Program-made: the position numbers and the translations under genes
Notes under the pieces: model-generated
Database searches by the model: none
The model's input: only the letters and a program-made list of their open reading frames with translations
Told to the model about the DNA's origin: nothing
In this document: positions 15,777 to 25,355 of the stretch, in pieces
Layout: the number at the start of each line of letters is the position of its first letter
How positions within the stretch are numbered: the first letter of the stretch is position 1
From: Chthoniobacterales bacterium
Lineage (GTDB): Bacteria > Verrucomicrobiota > Verrucomicrobiia > Chthoniobacterales > UBA6821
Direction: 5' to 3'
Assembly (NCBI GenBank): GCA_019747735.1
Contig: JAIEQL010000001.1
Coordinates: forward strand, 1-64,000
Length of the DNA stretch: 64,000 bases

Positions 15777-16417
15777 TTGTTGGTGAGAGAGGATGCTTCC
15801 GGTGCAGTTTCAGAAGGGGATGAAGAAGCTTCCGGTACAACGACGGAGGTGCTTGAAGTGGGTGTTTCCGAAGAGATAACCGTTGGGGGAGTTGGTTCTT
15901 TAGAAAGAGGTACTACCATGTTTTTTGCAGGCTCATCCCAGGGCGTTGGCGGTCGTAGTTCAAGATGACGAATGCGACCACCAGCATCAGCTGTCCAAAC
16001 AGCTAATAAAACAGCTCCCGCATTGCCTAATAAAACAGCTAAGGCAAGCCACCTAGCTGCTATAGGAAATTTGATTAAAGCAAGTAATGCTAAGACTGCG
16101 AGAAGAGCACTTGCATAAACGACAGGTGTTGTCTTGTCAGCGCGACTTGCATGCATGTGAAGAGCCGCTTTACCAGCTTCATCCAAAGCAGGAAGAAGCG
16201 ACCCATCTTTATAAGCATGAGCGGCTTTACTGCCACTTTCCATAATCGTTGGCATAGCTGCTGCACAAAGAAGAGTAGCGAGGAGTCCAGCAGCAATAGT
16301 GGTACGACATTGCGCTAGGATCCCAATGAGAATAGGAAAAGAAGCCACCAAAATCCCAATAATGGGAATATGATTGAGCATTAAATGCAGGTGAGCTGGA
16401 GTAATGTCGAAGTTCAT
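15773..16417 (-). CDS. Multi-spanning membrane protein of unknown function
   Basis: The 214-residue protein begins MNFDITPAHLHLMLNHIPIIG. It has about four or five hydrophobic segments: residues about 14-35, 37-56, 98-116, 120-145. A Pro/Ser/Thr-rich tail of about 50 residues follows and is probably outside the membrane. The start resembles DUF2231-like membrane proteins, with His residues near the first helix, but the match is weak. It is first of a two-gene unit with the GNAT gene. Confidence 0.55.
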   Translation of the reverse strand: MNFDITPAHLHLMLNHIPIIGILVASFPILIGILAQCRTTIAAGLLATLLCAAAMPTIMESGSKAAHAYKDGSLLPALDEAGKAALHMHASRADKTTPVVYASALLAVLALLALIKFPIAARWLALAVLLGNAGAVLLAVWTADAGGRIRHLELRPPTPWDEPAKNMVVPLSKEPTPPTVISSETPTSSTSVVVPEASSSPSETAPEASSLTNK

Positions 16418-16465
16418 TGTTAATGAGGAATTGTTATGATTACCAACGCAGTCGAAGTAGGAAAA

Positions 16466-16600
16466 AATTCACCACAAAGACCACAAAGCCGCTGAAACGG
16501 CACACAAAGAACACAAAATTTCTGTCTTTTGCACTTGGAATTTTTTTATAAATTTTTTTTTGTGTTTTTTGTGTAATCTCTGTGCTCTTTGTGGTGAATT
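16466..16600. repeat. Repeat element D, complete copy (CCACAAAG family, 135 bp)
   Basis: The ends AATTCACCACAAAGA and TCTTTGTGGTGAATT are near-perfect inverted repeats. Inside each end further ACACAAAG/CTTTGTG words repeat, and the centre is an A/T run that could form a hairpin. Related copies are at 25445-25479 and 40512-40690. It occupies most of the gap before mcsA. Confidence 0.8.
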
Positions 16601-16669
16601 CTTTCTTGAAATGAAATGACGTTGCTAGCAACAAGATGACACGTTCTTCTTTTTAGATTCAAGCTTCAT

Positions 16670-16697
16670 TTGCAATTTTACCGCGATCTCTTATAGT
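16670..16697 (+). promoter_or_regulatory. Possible promoter for mcsA-mcsB(-clpC)
   Basis: TTGCAA at 16670-16675 and TATAGT at 16692-16697 are 16 bp apart, with the start codon at 16709. AAGGA at 16701-16705 is one of the few Shine-Dalgarno-like sequences in the window, but it is closer to the ATG than usual. No CtsR-type operator (direct heptad GGTCAAA) is seen. Confidence 0.35.
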
Positions 16698-16708
16698 TTT
16701 AAGGACCT

Positions 16709-17332
16709 ATGTTGTGTGACGTTTGCAAAATGAAAGAGGCTACTGTCTTTTTTACTCAGATTGTTCAAGGAAGCATTAAGAAGCTTAATTTTTGTGCCGC
16801 TTGCTCACAGAAAAAAGGTCTTCAAGATCCCATGGAGTTCCTTCTTTCTGATTTATTTCAAGGACTTGGTCTTGTTAAGGAACATCCTGTTACTGCCGCT
16901 CCTATTCTGGTTTGTAGCGCCTGTGGATTTTCTCAAGAAGATTTTAAAAAACGAGGGCGTTTAGGATGTAGTAGTTGTTATAATGTCTTTTTAGAAGCAC
17001 TAACCCCTATGCTGCAGAATGCCCACCGCAACCTTACCCATAAAGGAAAAATTCCTGAAAAATTCGCTGAAACTTTCCTCCGAACCGAAGAGTTAGAAGA
17101 GCTACGAAGTTCACTGCAGAAAGCGATTAAAAGCGAGTGCTATGAAGAAGCTGCTCTTTATCGAGATCGCATTATTGCTTTAGAAAAGACCGTACTAAAG
17201 GAACAGCAACGACAAGAAATTGCACTGGAGAATAAATCCCTTTTATTAGAAGAGAAAAAAACCCCTCTCTCAGCAGGCAAAAAACGAGAAAGCTCTTCCA
17301 AGCTGACAGAGCTTCCTCCTGAGAAATCATGA
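16709..17332 (+). CDS. mcsA: McsA, zinc-binding activator of protein-arginine kinase McsB
   Basis: The 207-residue protein matches McsA. It has four CxxC pairs: CDVC (3-6), CAAC (about 29-32), CSAC (about 71-74) and CSSC (about 90-93). A UVR helix pair (LEELRSSLQKAIKSECYEEAALYRDRIIALEK, about 131-162) follows. In Firmicutes McsA binds zinc and activates McsB, and the pair feeds arginine-phosphorylated proteins to ClpCP. The gene overlaps mcsB by 4 bp (ATGA). A charged Lys/Glu tail of about 40 residues follows the UVR motif. Confidence 0.92.
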   Translation: MLCDVCKMKEATVFFTQIVQGSIKKLNFCAACSQKKGLQDPMEFLLSDLFQGLGLVKEHPVTAAPILVCSACGFSQEDFKKRGRLGCSSCYNVFLEALTPMLQNAHRNLTHKGKIPEKFAETFLRTEELEELRSSLQKAIKSECYEEAALYRDRIIALEKTVLKEQQRQEIALENKSLLLEEKKTPLSAGKKRESSSKLTELPPEKS

Positions 17333-18399
17333 AAATAGAAATGCTTTTCGAAAACAGCACTGCCTGGCCTGTTGGTCTCCATTCTGACATTGTTGTCAGC
17401 AGCCGTGTCAGATTGGCTCGTAATTTGGATAAGAGGCCCTTTCCAGGATGGGCAAAAAAAACCGAGAGACTTGCTCTTATGGAAGAGATCCAAGGTGCTG
17501 TAGAAGGGCTTCCTGAAATGAGAGATGCTTTTTCCACCCGCATGGATAAGTTGACTCTCTTAGAAAAACAACTCCTCATTGAGCGTCATTTGATTAGTTG
17601 TGAGCATGCTGCCAAATCACAAGGGAGTGCACTTGTTATTAATCCCGCTCAAACATGGAGCTTTATGATTAACGAAGAGGACCATCTTCGTATGCAAGTG
17701 ATTCTTCCTGGATTTCAACTTCAAAAAGTCTTTTCTCTTGCAGCTCAAGCTGACGCAGCTCTCGAAGAGAAGCTTTTCTTTGCTTTTCATAAAAAACTTG
17801 GATACCTCACAGCTTGTCCCACTAATATCGGCACTGGAATGCGTGCCTCTGCGATGCTGCATCTACCAGGATTGTTGCTTTTAGAACAAACGAACAAAGT
17901 TATTAATGCTGTTAACAAAATGGGCCTTGTTGTTCGAGGCTTACACGGAGAGGGGACCGAGGCTATTGGCAATTTGTTCCAGGTTTCGAATCAAGCGACG
18001 CTTGGAGAAAAAGAAGAAACCTTCATCAAAGAGCTAGAGCTCATCATTGAGCAAATTTTTCAGCATGAAATGAATGCTCGTACCATCTTGCGCCAGGAAC
18101 AGCCAGAGCTCTTGCTCGATCAAGTGGGAAGAGCTTACGGTATTTTATCACATGCTTATTCGCTTTCCACAAAAGAGGCCCTAACGCTTCTTTCTCTTAT
18201 TAAGTTAGGCCTTGACCTCCACCTATTCCCTGAAAAAATTAAAACCACTCTCGATAACCTTTTTATGGAAGCTCAGCCAGCTCATTTGCAAAGGGAAGTT
18301 CCCAATAGAAAGCTGACAACTCAAGAACGAGATCATTTTCGGGCGACCCTTGCTCGCGCTCGAATGAGGTTTATTCCACAACCAGCGCTACTGCGTTAG
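17329..18399 (+). CDS. mcsB: McsB, protein-arginine kinase
   Basis: The enzyme phosphorylates arginine side chains of proteins, marking them for ClpC. The 356-residue protein carries the phosphagen-kinase-like core: SSRVRLARN (about residues 24-32, nucleotide contact), INEEDHLRMQ (about 110-119, catalytic acidic loop) and CPTNIGTGMRASAMLHLP (about 163-180, the Cys and Arg of the active site). The C-terminal helical domain binding phosphoarginine is present by length. It is coupled to mcsA and followed after 131 bp by clpC. Confidence 0.95.
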   Translation: MKIEMLFENSTAWPVGLHSDIVVSSRVRLARNLDKRPFPGWAKKTERLALMEEIQGAVEGLPEMRDAFSTRMDKLTLLEKQLLIERHLISCEHAAKSQGSALVINPAQTWSFMINEEDHLRMQVILPGFQLQKVFSLAAQADAALEEKLFFAFHKKLGYLTACPTNIGTGMRASAMLHLPGLLLLEQTNKVINAVNKMGLVVRGLHGEGTEAIGNLFQVSNQATLGEKEETFIKELELIIEQIFQHEMNARTILRQEQPELLLDQVGRAYGILSHAYSLSTKEALTLLSLIKLGLDLHLFPEKIKTTLDNLFMEAQPAHLQREVPNRKLTTQERDHFRATLARARMRFIPQPALLR

Positions 18400-18530
18400 G
18401 GCATTGTTGAATAAATCAACAACGTCAGTTGAGGTAAAAAGTTGAAGAATTCCATCATTTCACGAACAAATTTATTTTTATCAGTTCCAATTTTTCTTCT
18501 GTAAAAACTTAAACCCCTAACCCTTTTTTT

Positions 18531-21032
18531 ATGAATAATTTTACTCCACGTGCTCAAGAAGTTTTTGACGTTGCTCGTAAAGAAGCCGAAGAGCTTCGTC
18601 ATCATTATATCGGAACAGAACATCTCCTTCTTGCCTTGATTCGGCTAGGGCAAGGAGTTGCTGTTAACGTGCTCGAAAAAATGGGCCTTAATCTTGAGAC
18701 TGTGCGTGAGGAAGTGAAAAAACAGGTGGAGGTCAAAGAAGAGGCTTCTAAACCAACAGGCAATATCCCCTATACGCCACGGGTCAAAAAAGTAATTGCA
18801 CTGGCAGCCAAGGAAGCAAAAGCATTGCAGCACACCTATGTGGGAACAGAACATCTTTTGCTTGGTCTCTTGCGGGAAGGAGAAGGAATTGCTGCTCGTG
18901 TTTTTCAAATCTTAGAAGTTGATCTAGAAAGAACGCGCAATGAAATTCTCAAAGAGCTCAACCCTCATTTTGAGCCAAATGAAGATGAGGATGAGAGAGA
19001 AATGGCCACTGCTGGAGCAAGCGCCTCTGCTTCAACCTCTCCATCCAAGACACCAGCTCTCAAGTCTTATGGGCGAGATCTCACAGAGCTTGCTCGCAAA
19101 GGAATGTTAGATCCTGTGATTGGACGCACAGAGGAAATTGCACGCGTCATTCAAATCTTGTGCCGTCGCAGCAAAAACAATCCTGTCCTGATAGGAGAAG
19201 CAGGTGTTGGAAAAACAGCTATTGCAGAAGGATTGGCTCAGGAGATTGTCAGCGGTCATGTTCCTGAATTACTCGAAGGAAAAAGAATTGTGACCTTAGA
19301 TCTTGCACTTATGGTGGCAGGGACCAAGTACCGTGGCCAATTCGAAGAGCGTATTAAAGCAGTAATGGATGAGATTCGAAAAAATAAAAATGTCATTCTT
19401 TTTATTGATGAGCTCCATACCTTGGTGGGAGCTGGCTCTGCAGAGGGAGCGATGGATGCTTCCAATATTGTTAAACCAGCTTTAAGCCGCGGTGAGCTGC
19501 AATGCATTGGTGCGACAACGCTGACGGAATACCGCAAATATATTGAAAAAGATTCCGCCTTGGAGCGTCGTTTTCAAACCGTCAAAGTGGAAGAGCCCTC
19601 AGTGGAAGAGGCCATTCTCATTTTGAAAGGGCTCAGGCCTAAATATGAAACTCATCACAAAGCCTCTATTTCTGATGAAGCTTTGGAAGCCGCTGTCAAA
19701 CATTCCGCGCGTTATCTCACAGGACGTTTCCTCCCTGATAAAGCTATTGATGTTATGGATGAGGCAGGAGCAAAAGCTCATATCGCTGCGATGAAGCAAC
19801 CTCCCAACCTCAAAGAAGCAGAGGAAAACATAAAAAAACTTTGCCTGGAAAAAGAAGAGGCCATCAAAGGACAAGATTTTGAAAAAGCAGCAGCACTTCG
19901 TGATGCAGAAAAAACAGCTAAGGAAGAAATCGAAAAAACGTTAGCAACATGGCGTCAGGAACGTGAAGAAATAAAAGCTGTGGTGGGTGAAGAGGAGATT
20001 CTCCATGTCATTGCCAAAATGACGGGAATCCCACTCCAGCGCATGGAGCGTCAGGAGACAGAAAAACTCTTAGCCATGGAAGAGGAGCTCAAAGCCAAGG
20101 TGATTGGGCAAGAGGAAGCGGTCACTGCTATTAGCAAAGCCCTGCGCCGTTCGCGGACCGATTTAAAAGATCCTAATAGGCCGATTGGCTCCTTTATTTT
20201 TCTTGGTCCAACCGGTGTTGGTAAGACCTTTCTTGCACGAACATTAGCTGAGTTTATGTTTGGCGATCCAGAGGCTATGGTGCAGATCGACATGTCCGAA
20301 TACATGGAAAAATTTACTTCCTCTCGATTGATTGGCTCGCCTCCAGGATATGTAGGTCATGATGAAGGAGGTCAACTTTCAGAAGCGGTCCGCCGCAAAC
20401 CCTATTCCGTAGTGCTGTTTGATGAAATTGAAAAAGCACATCCTGATATCATGCACTTGATGTTGCAGATTTTGGAGGAGGGAAAGATTACCGACACGGT
20501 GGGGCGCAAGGTCGATTTTAAAAATACGATCATCATTATGACTTCCAACGTTGGTGCTGAGCTCATCAAAAAACAAAGTACGTTAGGCTTTGGTGCTCCT
20601 AAGCTTGATGGCAATCACGAAGCGATGCGTGAAAAAATCATGGAGGAAACTAAAAAAGTTTTTAAACCAGAATTTTTGAATCGCCTTGATGACATTATTG
20701 TTTTTCATTCACTCGAAAAACCGATGCTCGCCAAGATCATCGATCTGGAAGTGGCCAAAGTAGTCAATCGTATCAAAGGAAAAGAGATCCATGTTACCCT
20801 CAATGAGCAGGCTCAAGCTTTCCTCATTGAAAAAGGTTATGACACCACCTACGGGGCACGGCCCTTACGTCGTGCTGTGGAAAAATATCTAGAGCATCCC
20901 ATGGCAGAAGAACTCTTGAGGGAGACCATCAAGCCAGGCGACCATGTCCAGGTAACCCAAAAAGGAGATCAACTGGTATTTTGTGTAACTAATGGCAAGT
21001 CCAAGAAACTTGCAAAAAGCAAAAAAGAGTAA
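18531..21032 (+). CDS. clpC: ClpC, AAA+ unfoldase of the Clp protease
   Basis: An ATP-driven hexameric unfoldase that delivers substrates to ClpP. In the order expected of ClpC, the 833-residue protein has two Clp-N repeats (residues 1-150, with TEHLLLAL and TEHLLLGL). The first AAA domain has Walker [10 protein letters not shown] (about 223) and Walker [13 protein letters not shown] middle domain with a UVR-like segment ([20 protein letters not shown]) and a second AAA domain (GPTGVGKTF, about 560; [12 protein letters not shown]) follow. TLGFGAP is the likely ClpP-contact loop. Together with mcsA-mcsB this forms an arginine-phosphorylation degradation module. No ctsR repressor gene is present. 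The ATG follows CCCTTTTTTT with no Shine-Dalgarno. Confidence 0.97.
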   Translation: MNNFTPRAQEVFDVARKEAEELRHHYIGTEHLLLALIRLGQGVAVNVLEKMGLNLETVREEVKKQVEVKEEASKPTGNIPYTPRVKKVIALAAKEAKALQHTYVGTEHLLLGLLREGEGIAARVFQILEVDLERTRNEILKELNPHFEPNEDEDEREMATAGASASASTSPSKTPALKSYGRDLTELARKGMLDPVIGRTEEIARVIQILCRRSKNNPVLIGEAGVGKTAIAEGLAQEIVSGHVPELLEGKRIVTLDLALMVAGTKYRGQFEERIKAVMDEIRKNKNVILFIDELHTLVGAGSAEGAMDASNIVKPALSRGELQCIGATTLTEYRKYIEKDSALERRFQTVKVEEPSVEEAILILKGLRPKYETHHKASISDEALEAAVKHSARYLTGRFLPDKAIDVMDEAGAKAHIAAMKQPPNLKEAEENIKKLCLEKEEAIKGQDFEKAAALRDAEKTAKEEIEKTLATWRQEREEIKAVVGEEEILHVIAKMTGIPLQRMERQETEKLLAMEEELKAKVIGQEEAVTAISKALRRSRTDLKDPNRPIGSFIFLGPTGVGKTFLARTLAEFMFGDPEAMVQIDMSEYMEKFTSSRLIGSPPGYVGHDEGGQLSEAVRRKPYSVVLFDEIEKAHPDIMHLMLQILEEGKITDTVGRKVDFKNTIIIMTSNVGAELIKKQSTLGFGAPKLDGNHEAMREKIMEETKKVFKPEFLNRLDDIIVFHSLEKPMLAKIIDLEVAKVVNRIKGKEIHVTLNEQAQAFLIEKGYDTTYGARPLRRAVEKYLEHPMAEELLRETIKPGDHVQVTQKGDQLVFCVTNGKSKKLAKSKKE

Positions 21033-21149
21033 CCGTTCAACAAAACAGTCATTGGCTTTATGCCTCTCAATCCGTATCTTCTCTGCCTACTCTACTGAAT
21101 TCATTTTTTCATAGTTAAGAAAAAAGGTCATAGAAAGTTTTGTTCCACA

Positions 21150-21176
21150 CTCTTTACGCTTCACCCTTTACTTATC
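21150..21176. repeat. Degenerate heptanucleotide repeat (CTTTACN family)
   Basis: CTCTTTACGCTTCACCCTTTACTT reads as 7-bp units CTTTACG-CTTCACC-CTTTACT. These are the complement of the GTAAAGG/GTGAAGG words at 8976-9034, 29791-29905 and 31070-31115. It lies between the stops of clpC and the first transporter. Confidence 0.6.
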
Positions 21177-21179
21177 CGT

Positions 21180-22121
21180 TTAGCTTTCACTCGACAGCCA
21201 GAGCGAAAATAAAATCACTGCTAGCGAGCAAACAAGCGCCATCGTCAGTTTCTCTCCACTAAAAGCAATGCCGATAAATGCCCCAATTGGTGGCACAAGG
21301 TAATTGGTCATCGAGGCAAAACTGGGGCCAGCACGGTTAATGAGCATGACAAAAAGAGTGTAAACAAGCCCTCCGCAGAAAATACCAAGGGCAATCAAGG
21401 CAAAGAGGGCTGAGGTGGCAGGATGAAAAGAAATCATGAGCCATGGCTTGGTAACCCAGACTGCCAGAGGAAGGGTGGTCATCGAGGCTCCTATTAAAAT
21501 ACCTTGTGCTGTGCGGATAGGACCAAGAGTGGAACCGAGGCGGACTTGAATGAGGAGCATTGCCAGTGCAAAGCAAAAAGCCGATGTCAGAACTGCTAAG
21601 ACAGGGAGAAGAAGTGGAGATCCACTGATAGTGCTGGTTTCATGGCTAAAGAATCCTGGTCCCACAAGAATGACGATACCTAGAAAACCAAGTGTTACCG
21701 CAATACTTTTTCGAAAGGAAATGGTTCTTCCTTTGACAAAGAGTGCTTCCAGAAGTGTTGCAAATAAGGGAACTGTGCCGATAAGAATGGCTGCGACACT
21801 GCTTGCTAAGTAGATTTGAGCCCAGGCGACAAAAACACAGGGAACAGTCGCTTCCAAAAAACCGATAAGAACAAAATCAGGAAGGTAACTGAAGAAAGAG
21901 CACTTTGATCCCAAAGGTAATGGTTTGTCTGCTTTTAGTGCCACAAGCAGAGTAAGCACCATAGCGCCAATGCCAACGCGTCCAGCTGCAATCATCGAAG
22001 TAGAAAAACTTTCGAGTGCTGTTTTATTGAGAATATATTGAGATCCCCAGATCAGCCCTGCAGCAAAGAGGAGAAGGTAGTTGATCAAAGTCGAAGAAGA
22101 AAATCTGGAAGAAAAATTCAC
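21180..22121 (-). CDS. EamA/DMT-superfamily transporter (paralogue 1 of 4)
   Basis: The 313-residue inner-membrane protein has about ten transmembrane helices in two EamA repeats, the form of drug/metabolite exporters such as amino-acid or nucleoside exporters. Typical pieces are LIWGSQYILNKTALES in the first helix, VAWAQIYLASSVAAILIGTVPLFATLLEALFVKG at the end of repeat 1 and the matching repeat 2. The start is taken as GTG 22121, homologous to the GTG starts of the other three; a TTG at 22142 would add seven residues. It is the last gene of a four-gene minus-strand array. The substrate is unknown. Confidence 0.85.
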   Translation of the reverse strand: MNFSSRFSSSTLINYLLLFAAGLIWGSQYILNKTALESFSTSMIAAGRVGIGAMVLTLLVALKADKPLPLGSKCSFFSYLPDFVLIGFLEATVPCVFVAWAQIYLASSVAAILIGTVPLFATLLEALFVKGRTISFRKSIAVTLGFLGIVILVGPGFFSHETSTISGSPLLLPVLAVLTSAFCFALAMLLIQVRLGSTLGPIRTAQGILIGASMTTLPLAVWVTKPWLMISFHPATSALFALIALGIFCGGLVYTLFVMLINRAGPSFASMTNYLVPPIGAFIGIAFSGEKLTMALVCSLAVILFSLWLSSES

Positions 22122-22143
22122 AGGGATGGAAGTTGAAAACAAG

Positions 22144-22305
22144 CTGTCGGTTCTCAGTTGTCAGTTGATTTTTGGCTGCTTGCAGCAGCTTTAAAAAACA
22201 TAAAACATACCATTTTATTTAACTTGAACACATCATTACAGGACGAGAGTTGTCTGAGTAGTTTTGGTTCAGACATATTCTGACAACCGACAACTGAGAA
22301 CTGAC
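22144..22305. repeat. Inverted pair of heptanucleotide repeats (GTCAGTT family)
   Basis: GTCGGTTCTCAGTTGTCAGT (22146-22165) is repeated as its reverse complement, ACTGACAACTG-like words (ACAACCGACAACTGAGAAC), at 22283-22301. The 7-bp register is GTCAGTT. A long imperfect stem-loop could span the gap between transporters 1 and 2. Confidence 0.7.
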
Positions 22306-22317
22306 GACTTGTTTTTT

Positions 22318-22347
22318 ATCCCTTCTATCGCTTCCATCCTTGTTAAT
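22318..22347. repeat. Repeat C end (ATCCCTTCTATCGCTTCCAT family)
   Basis: The 30-bp word with ...CCTTGTTAATAG matches the ends of the complete C elements at 55689-55837 and 62490-62577. The TTA at 22343-22345 is the TAA stop codon of transporter 2 on the minus strand, so the stop lies inside the repeat. Confidence 0.75.
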
Positions 22348-23302
22348 AGTTTTTCTGTTTTTTGCCGCTCGAGAGCCAGAGCGAAAACAAAATCAGCACA
22401 AGCGCTTCTATCAAGGCTAGTGTCATTTTTTCTCCAGCAAAAAAGATACCAATAAAAGAACCGATGAGGGGCGTAAGATAATTACAAGTAGAGGCAAAGC
22501 TTAGCCCTGCGCGCTTGATGAGCTGGACATAAAGAATGTAGACAAGCCCCTCACAAAAAACGCCAAGTAAAATCAAGGCCAGCCATGCAGAAGGCAAAGG
22601 GTGAAAAGAAGTCATCCTCCATGGCTTTGTTATGAAAAGCATTAGTGGAAGCGCTGTGATAGCTGCTCCTAAGAGAATTCCTTGAGCCGCGTGAATGGGT
22701 CCGAGGCTTGGCCCCAAGCGAATTTTGATAAGCAACAGCGTGAAAGGATAACAGAGTGCTGCGCCTAATACGGCTAAGACGGGCAAGAGCGGTAAAGATC
22801 CAGTAGTGGCTGTCAGCAGATCAGCAATGGAAGAGCCTCCTCTTGCAAGAATAATGACCCCAAGAAATCCGAGAAGAATTCCGGCGATTTTCGCCGCTGA
22901 AAGAGTATTGCCTTTGATAAACAATGCTTCCATTAAGGTTGCAAATAAAGGAACAGTGCCAATGAGGATGGCGGTAGCGCTGCTGGGGAGCTGTTCTTCA
23001 GCCCATGCAATAAGGAGGCAAGGAATCGTTAATTCCAAAACGCCAATTAAAATAAAGTCAGGAAAGCATTGCCAGAAGGAACGTGGAGGATTCAATGGTT
23101 TAGCACGTTCTCCTCCAATAAGAAAAACGAGCGTCAATGTCAGTGCTCCGATGCTCGTTCCACCGGCTACAATCATCGGTGTTGAAAAACTTTCGAGAGC
23201 CATTTTATTGAAAAAATAGAGAGACCCCCACATCAAGCCACATCCGAAGAGGAGGAGGTAGTTGATAAAAGTGGAGGAAGAAAATTTGGAAGAAAAATTC
23301 AC
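22343..23302 (-). CDS. EamA/DMT-superfamily transporter (paralogue 2 of 4)
   Basis: The 319-residue ten-helix membrane protein is close to paralogue 3. Shared segments include FINYLLLFGCGL, LPLLPVLAVLGAALCY and IKIRLGPSLGPIHAAQGILLGAA. It is predicted to export a small metabolite. The start is set at GTG 23302 (TGTGAATTTTTC), matching the other paralogues; an ATG at 23383 would add 27 residues encoded by repeat C sequence and is judged wrong. W-G-S-L-Y replaces W-G-S-Q-Y of the others in the first helix, and A-E-E-Q-L-P-S-S replaces A-Q-x-Q-x-P-S-S at the end of repeat 1. Confidence 0.85.
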   Translation of the reverse strand: MNFSSKFSSSTFINYLLLFGCGLMWGSLYFFNKMALESFSTPMIVAGGTSIGALTLTLVFLIGGERAKPLNPPRSFWQCFPDFILIGVLELTIPCLLIAWAEEQLPSSATAILIGTVPLFATLMEALFIKGNTLSAAKIAGILLGFLGVIILARGGSSIADLLTATTGSLPLLPVLAVLGAALCYPFTLLLIKIRLGPSLGPIHAAQGILLGAAITALPLMLFITKPWRMTSFHPLPSAWLALILLGVFCEGLVYILYVQLIKRAGLSFASTCNYLTPLIGSFIGIFFAGEKMTLALIEALVLILFSLWLSSGKKQKNY

Positions 23303-23339
23303 AGTGATGAAAGGGATAGCAGAAAGAAAAAAATGAATA

Positions 23340-23413
23340 TTTCTTATATTTATTTTGGACAGAAGTGACTCAAACTTCTTCATCCCTTATATTGCTTCCA
23401 TCCCTGTTAATGG
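23340..23413. repeat. Repeat C copy with interior, between transporters 2 and 3
   Basis: On the minus strand it reads TTAACAGGGATGGAAGCAAT..., then GAAGAAGTTTGAGTCACTTC. The interior from GAAGAAGTTTGAG to the A/T-rich end matches 25399-25445 closely. The TTA at 23407-23409 gives the stop codon of transporter 3. Confidence 0.8.
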
Positions 23414-24366
23414 TTTTTCTGTTTTTTCCCACTCGAAAACCAGAGGGCCACTAAAATCAAAACAAGTGCCACCATAATATTCGAGGTCAATTTTTCTCCG
23501 CTAAAAACAATTCCAATAAAGGCTCCAATAGGCGGTACAAGATAGTTGCAAGTAGAAGCAAAACTGGGGCCTGCTCGATTGATTAATCGCACGTAAAGAA
23601 TGTAGACAATGCCTCCACAAAAAATACCGAGCAATACTATCGCCAGACAAGCAGAAGGTAAGGGATGAAAAGAAGTCATTGCCCATGGTTTGGTGAGCAC
23701 GATCATGAGAGGAAGTGCTGTGACAGCCGCTCCTAATAGAATGCCTTGAGCAGCATGAATTGGTCCAAGATGGGGGCCTAAGCGAATTTTAATCAGTAAC
23801 ATCGTAATAGAAAAGCAGAGTGCTGCTCCCAAAACTGCTAAGACGGGCAAGAGCGGCAATGAAGATGCCGTCCATGCAAAAAGAGAGGAATCAAAAAAAC
23901 CTTTCCCAGCTAAAACAACCACGCCAAAAAATCCGAGAATAATGCCTGTAATTTTAATGCCTGAAATAGTGTGTCCTTGAACAAAAAGACCTTCCATGAT
24001 CGTGGCAAACAACGGCACAGTTCCAATTAAGATCGCCGTGACGCTGCTGGGAAGTTGATGTTGAGCCCAGGCCACAAGAAGACATGGAATGGTGGCTTCC
24101 AAAAGACCGATTAAAATAAAATCAGGAAGGCAGTGCCAAAACGAGCGCTTTGATTGAAGGGGCTTTGACTTCTCCCCTCCCAAAAGAAGTATCAACATCA
24201 AGGTGAGTGCTCCAATGCCAATTCTTCCAGCTGCAATCATGGAAGTTGAAAAACTTTCTAGAGCAATTTTATTAAGAAAATATTGAGACCCCCAAATAAG
24301 TCCGCATCCGAAAAGAAGGAGATAGTTGATGAAGATCGAAGAAGAAAATTTTGAGGAAGAATTCAC
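23407..24366 (-). CDS. EamA/DMT-superfamily transporter (paralogue 3 of 4)
   Basis: The 319-residue protein has two EamA repeats and about ten transmembrane helices. It starts with GTG at 24366 in TGTGAATTCTTC. FINYLLLFGCGLIWGSQYFLNKIALESFSTSMIAAGRIGIGALTL shows the first helices; VAWAQHQLPSSVTAILIGTVPLFATIMEGLFVQG ends repeat 1. It is closest to paralogue 2 over the middle and to paralogue 1 at the N-terminus, suggesting repeated duplication with gene conversion. Only 29 bp separate its start from the stop of paralogue 4. Confidence 0.87.
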   Translation of the reverse strand: MNSSSKFSSSIFINYLLLFGCGLIWGSQYFLNKIALESFSTSMIAAGRIGIGALTLMLILLLGGEKSKPLQSKRSFWHCLPDFILIGLLEATIPCLLVAWAQHQLPSSVTAILIGTVPLFATIMEGLFVQGHTISGIKITGIILGFFGVVVLAGKGFFDSSLFAWTASSLPLLPVLAVLGAALCFSITMLLIKIRLGPHLGPIHAAQGILLGAAVTALPLMIVLTKPWAMTSFHPLPSACLAIVLLGIFCGGIVYILYVRLINRAGPSFASTCNYLVPPIGAFIGIVFSGEKLTSNIMVALVLILVALWFSSGKKQKNH

Positions 24367-24395
24367 AGGGATGGAAGAGGAAGAGGGTTAATTTC

Positions 24396-25355
24396 TTATT
24401 TTTTCTTCCCACTCGAAAGCCAGAGAGCAATTAAGATCAGCAAGGAGGAAGCAATGACATTAAGTGTTAATGGCTCTTGAGCAAAAGCGATACCGATGAA
24501 GGCGCCAATGGGGAGAGCCAGATAGTTAGCAGTTGAAGCAAAGCTGGGTCCTGCTCTGTTAATCAGTTTTACATAAAATGTATAGACGATGCCTCCCCCA
24601 AAAATACCAAGTAAGATTAAAGCCCAGAGTGCAGCAGGAGAGAAAGAAAAGGAAGTCATCCTCCATGGCTTAGCAAGCAAGAGCAGAAGTGGTACTGCGG
24701 TGATTGTGGCTCCTACAAGAATACCTCGAGCTGCATGAAGCGGTGGGAGTTTGTGGCTCAATCGCGCTTTAATCAGCGATACGGAAATGGCAAAGGAGAG
24801 TGCAGAAAAAAGAAGGGCTGCGACAGGGAGCAAGGGTAAGGAGAGCGTTAGGGATTGAATGAGGGTGGAACTTGTTTGCAACAATCCTGGTCCTACCAAA
24901 GCGATAACTCCTAAAAATCCGAGTAAGATCGCAAAAGCTTTTTTTCCAGAAAAGGGATGGGTCTTTATAAATAAAGCCTCTAAGACTGTTGCGAAGAGAG
25001 GAACAGTGCCGATAAGAATGGCAGTGATGCTGCTAGGGACTTGTTTTTGAGCCCAAGCAATCAAGAGGCACGGTAAGGTGGCTTCAAAAAATCCGATTAG
25101 GATAAAATCGGGTAAACACCACCAGGAAGAGCCTTGTGATACTGAGTAAGGTGATTTTTCAAATTTTGCAGTAAGTAGCAATGTTAAGACAATCGAACCG
25201 ATGGTGACTCTTGCAGCGGTAATGATCCAATTGGAAAAACTTTCCAGAGCAATCTTATTGAGGAAATATTGAGAACCCCAAATCAGCCCAATCCCAAGGA
25301 GCAGAAGATAGTTAATGACAATGAAAGAAGAAGATTTGGAAGTAGATGAATTCAC
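24396..25355 (-). CDS. EamA/DMT-superfamily transporter (paralogue 4 of 4, first of the array)
   Basis: The 319-residue protein is the most diverged of the four (IALESFSNWIITAARVTIGSIVLTLLL) but keeps the WGSQYFLNK and TAILIGTVPLFATVLEALF signatures. The GTG start at 25355 is in TGTGAATTCATC, the same word as in the other three. It is the promoter-proximal gene of the minus-strand array; upstream, 25375-25479 is filled by repeats C and D. Substrate and direction are not deducible from sequence. Confidence 0.87.
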   Translation of the reverse strand: MNSSTSKSSSFIVINYLLLLGIGLIWGSQYFLNKIALESFSNWIITAARVTIGSIVLTLLLTAKFEKSPYSVSQGSSWWCLPDFILIGFFEATLPCLLIAWAQKQVPSSITAILIGTVPLFATVLEALFIKTHPFSGKKAFAILLGFLGVIALVGPGLLQTSSTLIQSLTLSLPLLPVAALLFSALSFAISVSLIKARLSHKLPPLHAARGILVGATITAVPLLLLLAKPWRMTSFSFSPAALWALILLGIFGGGIVYTFYVKLINRAGPSFASTANYLALPIGAFIGIAFAQEPLTLNVIASSLLILIALWLSSGKKK

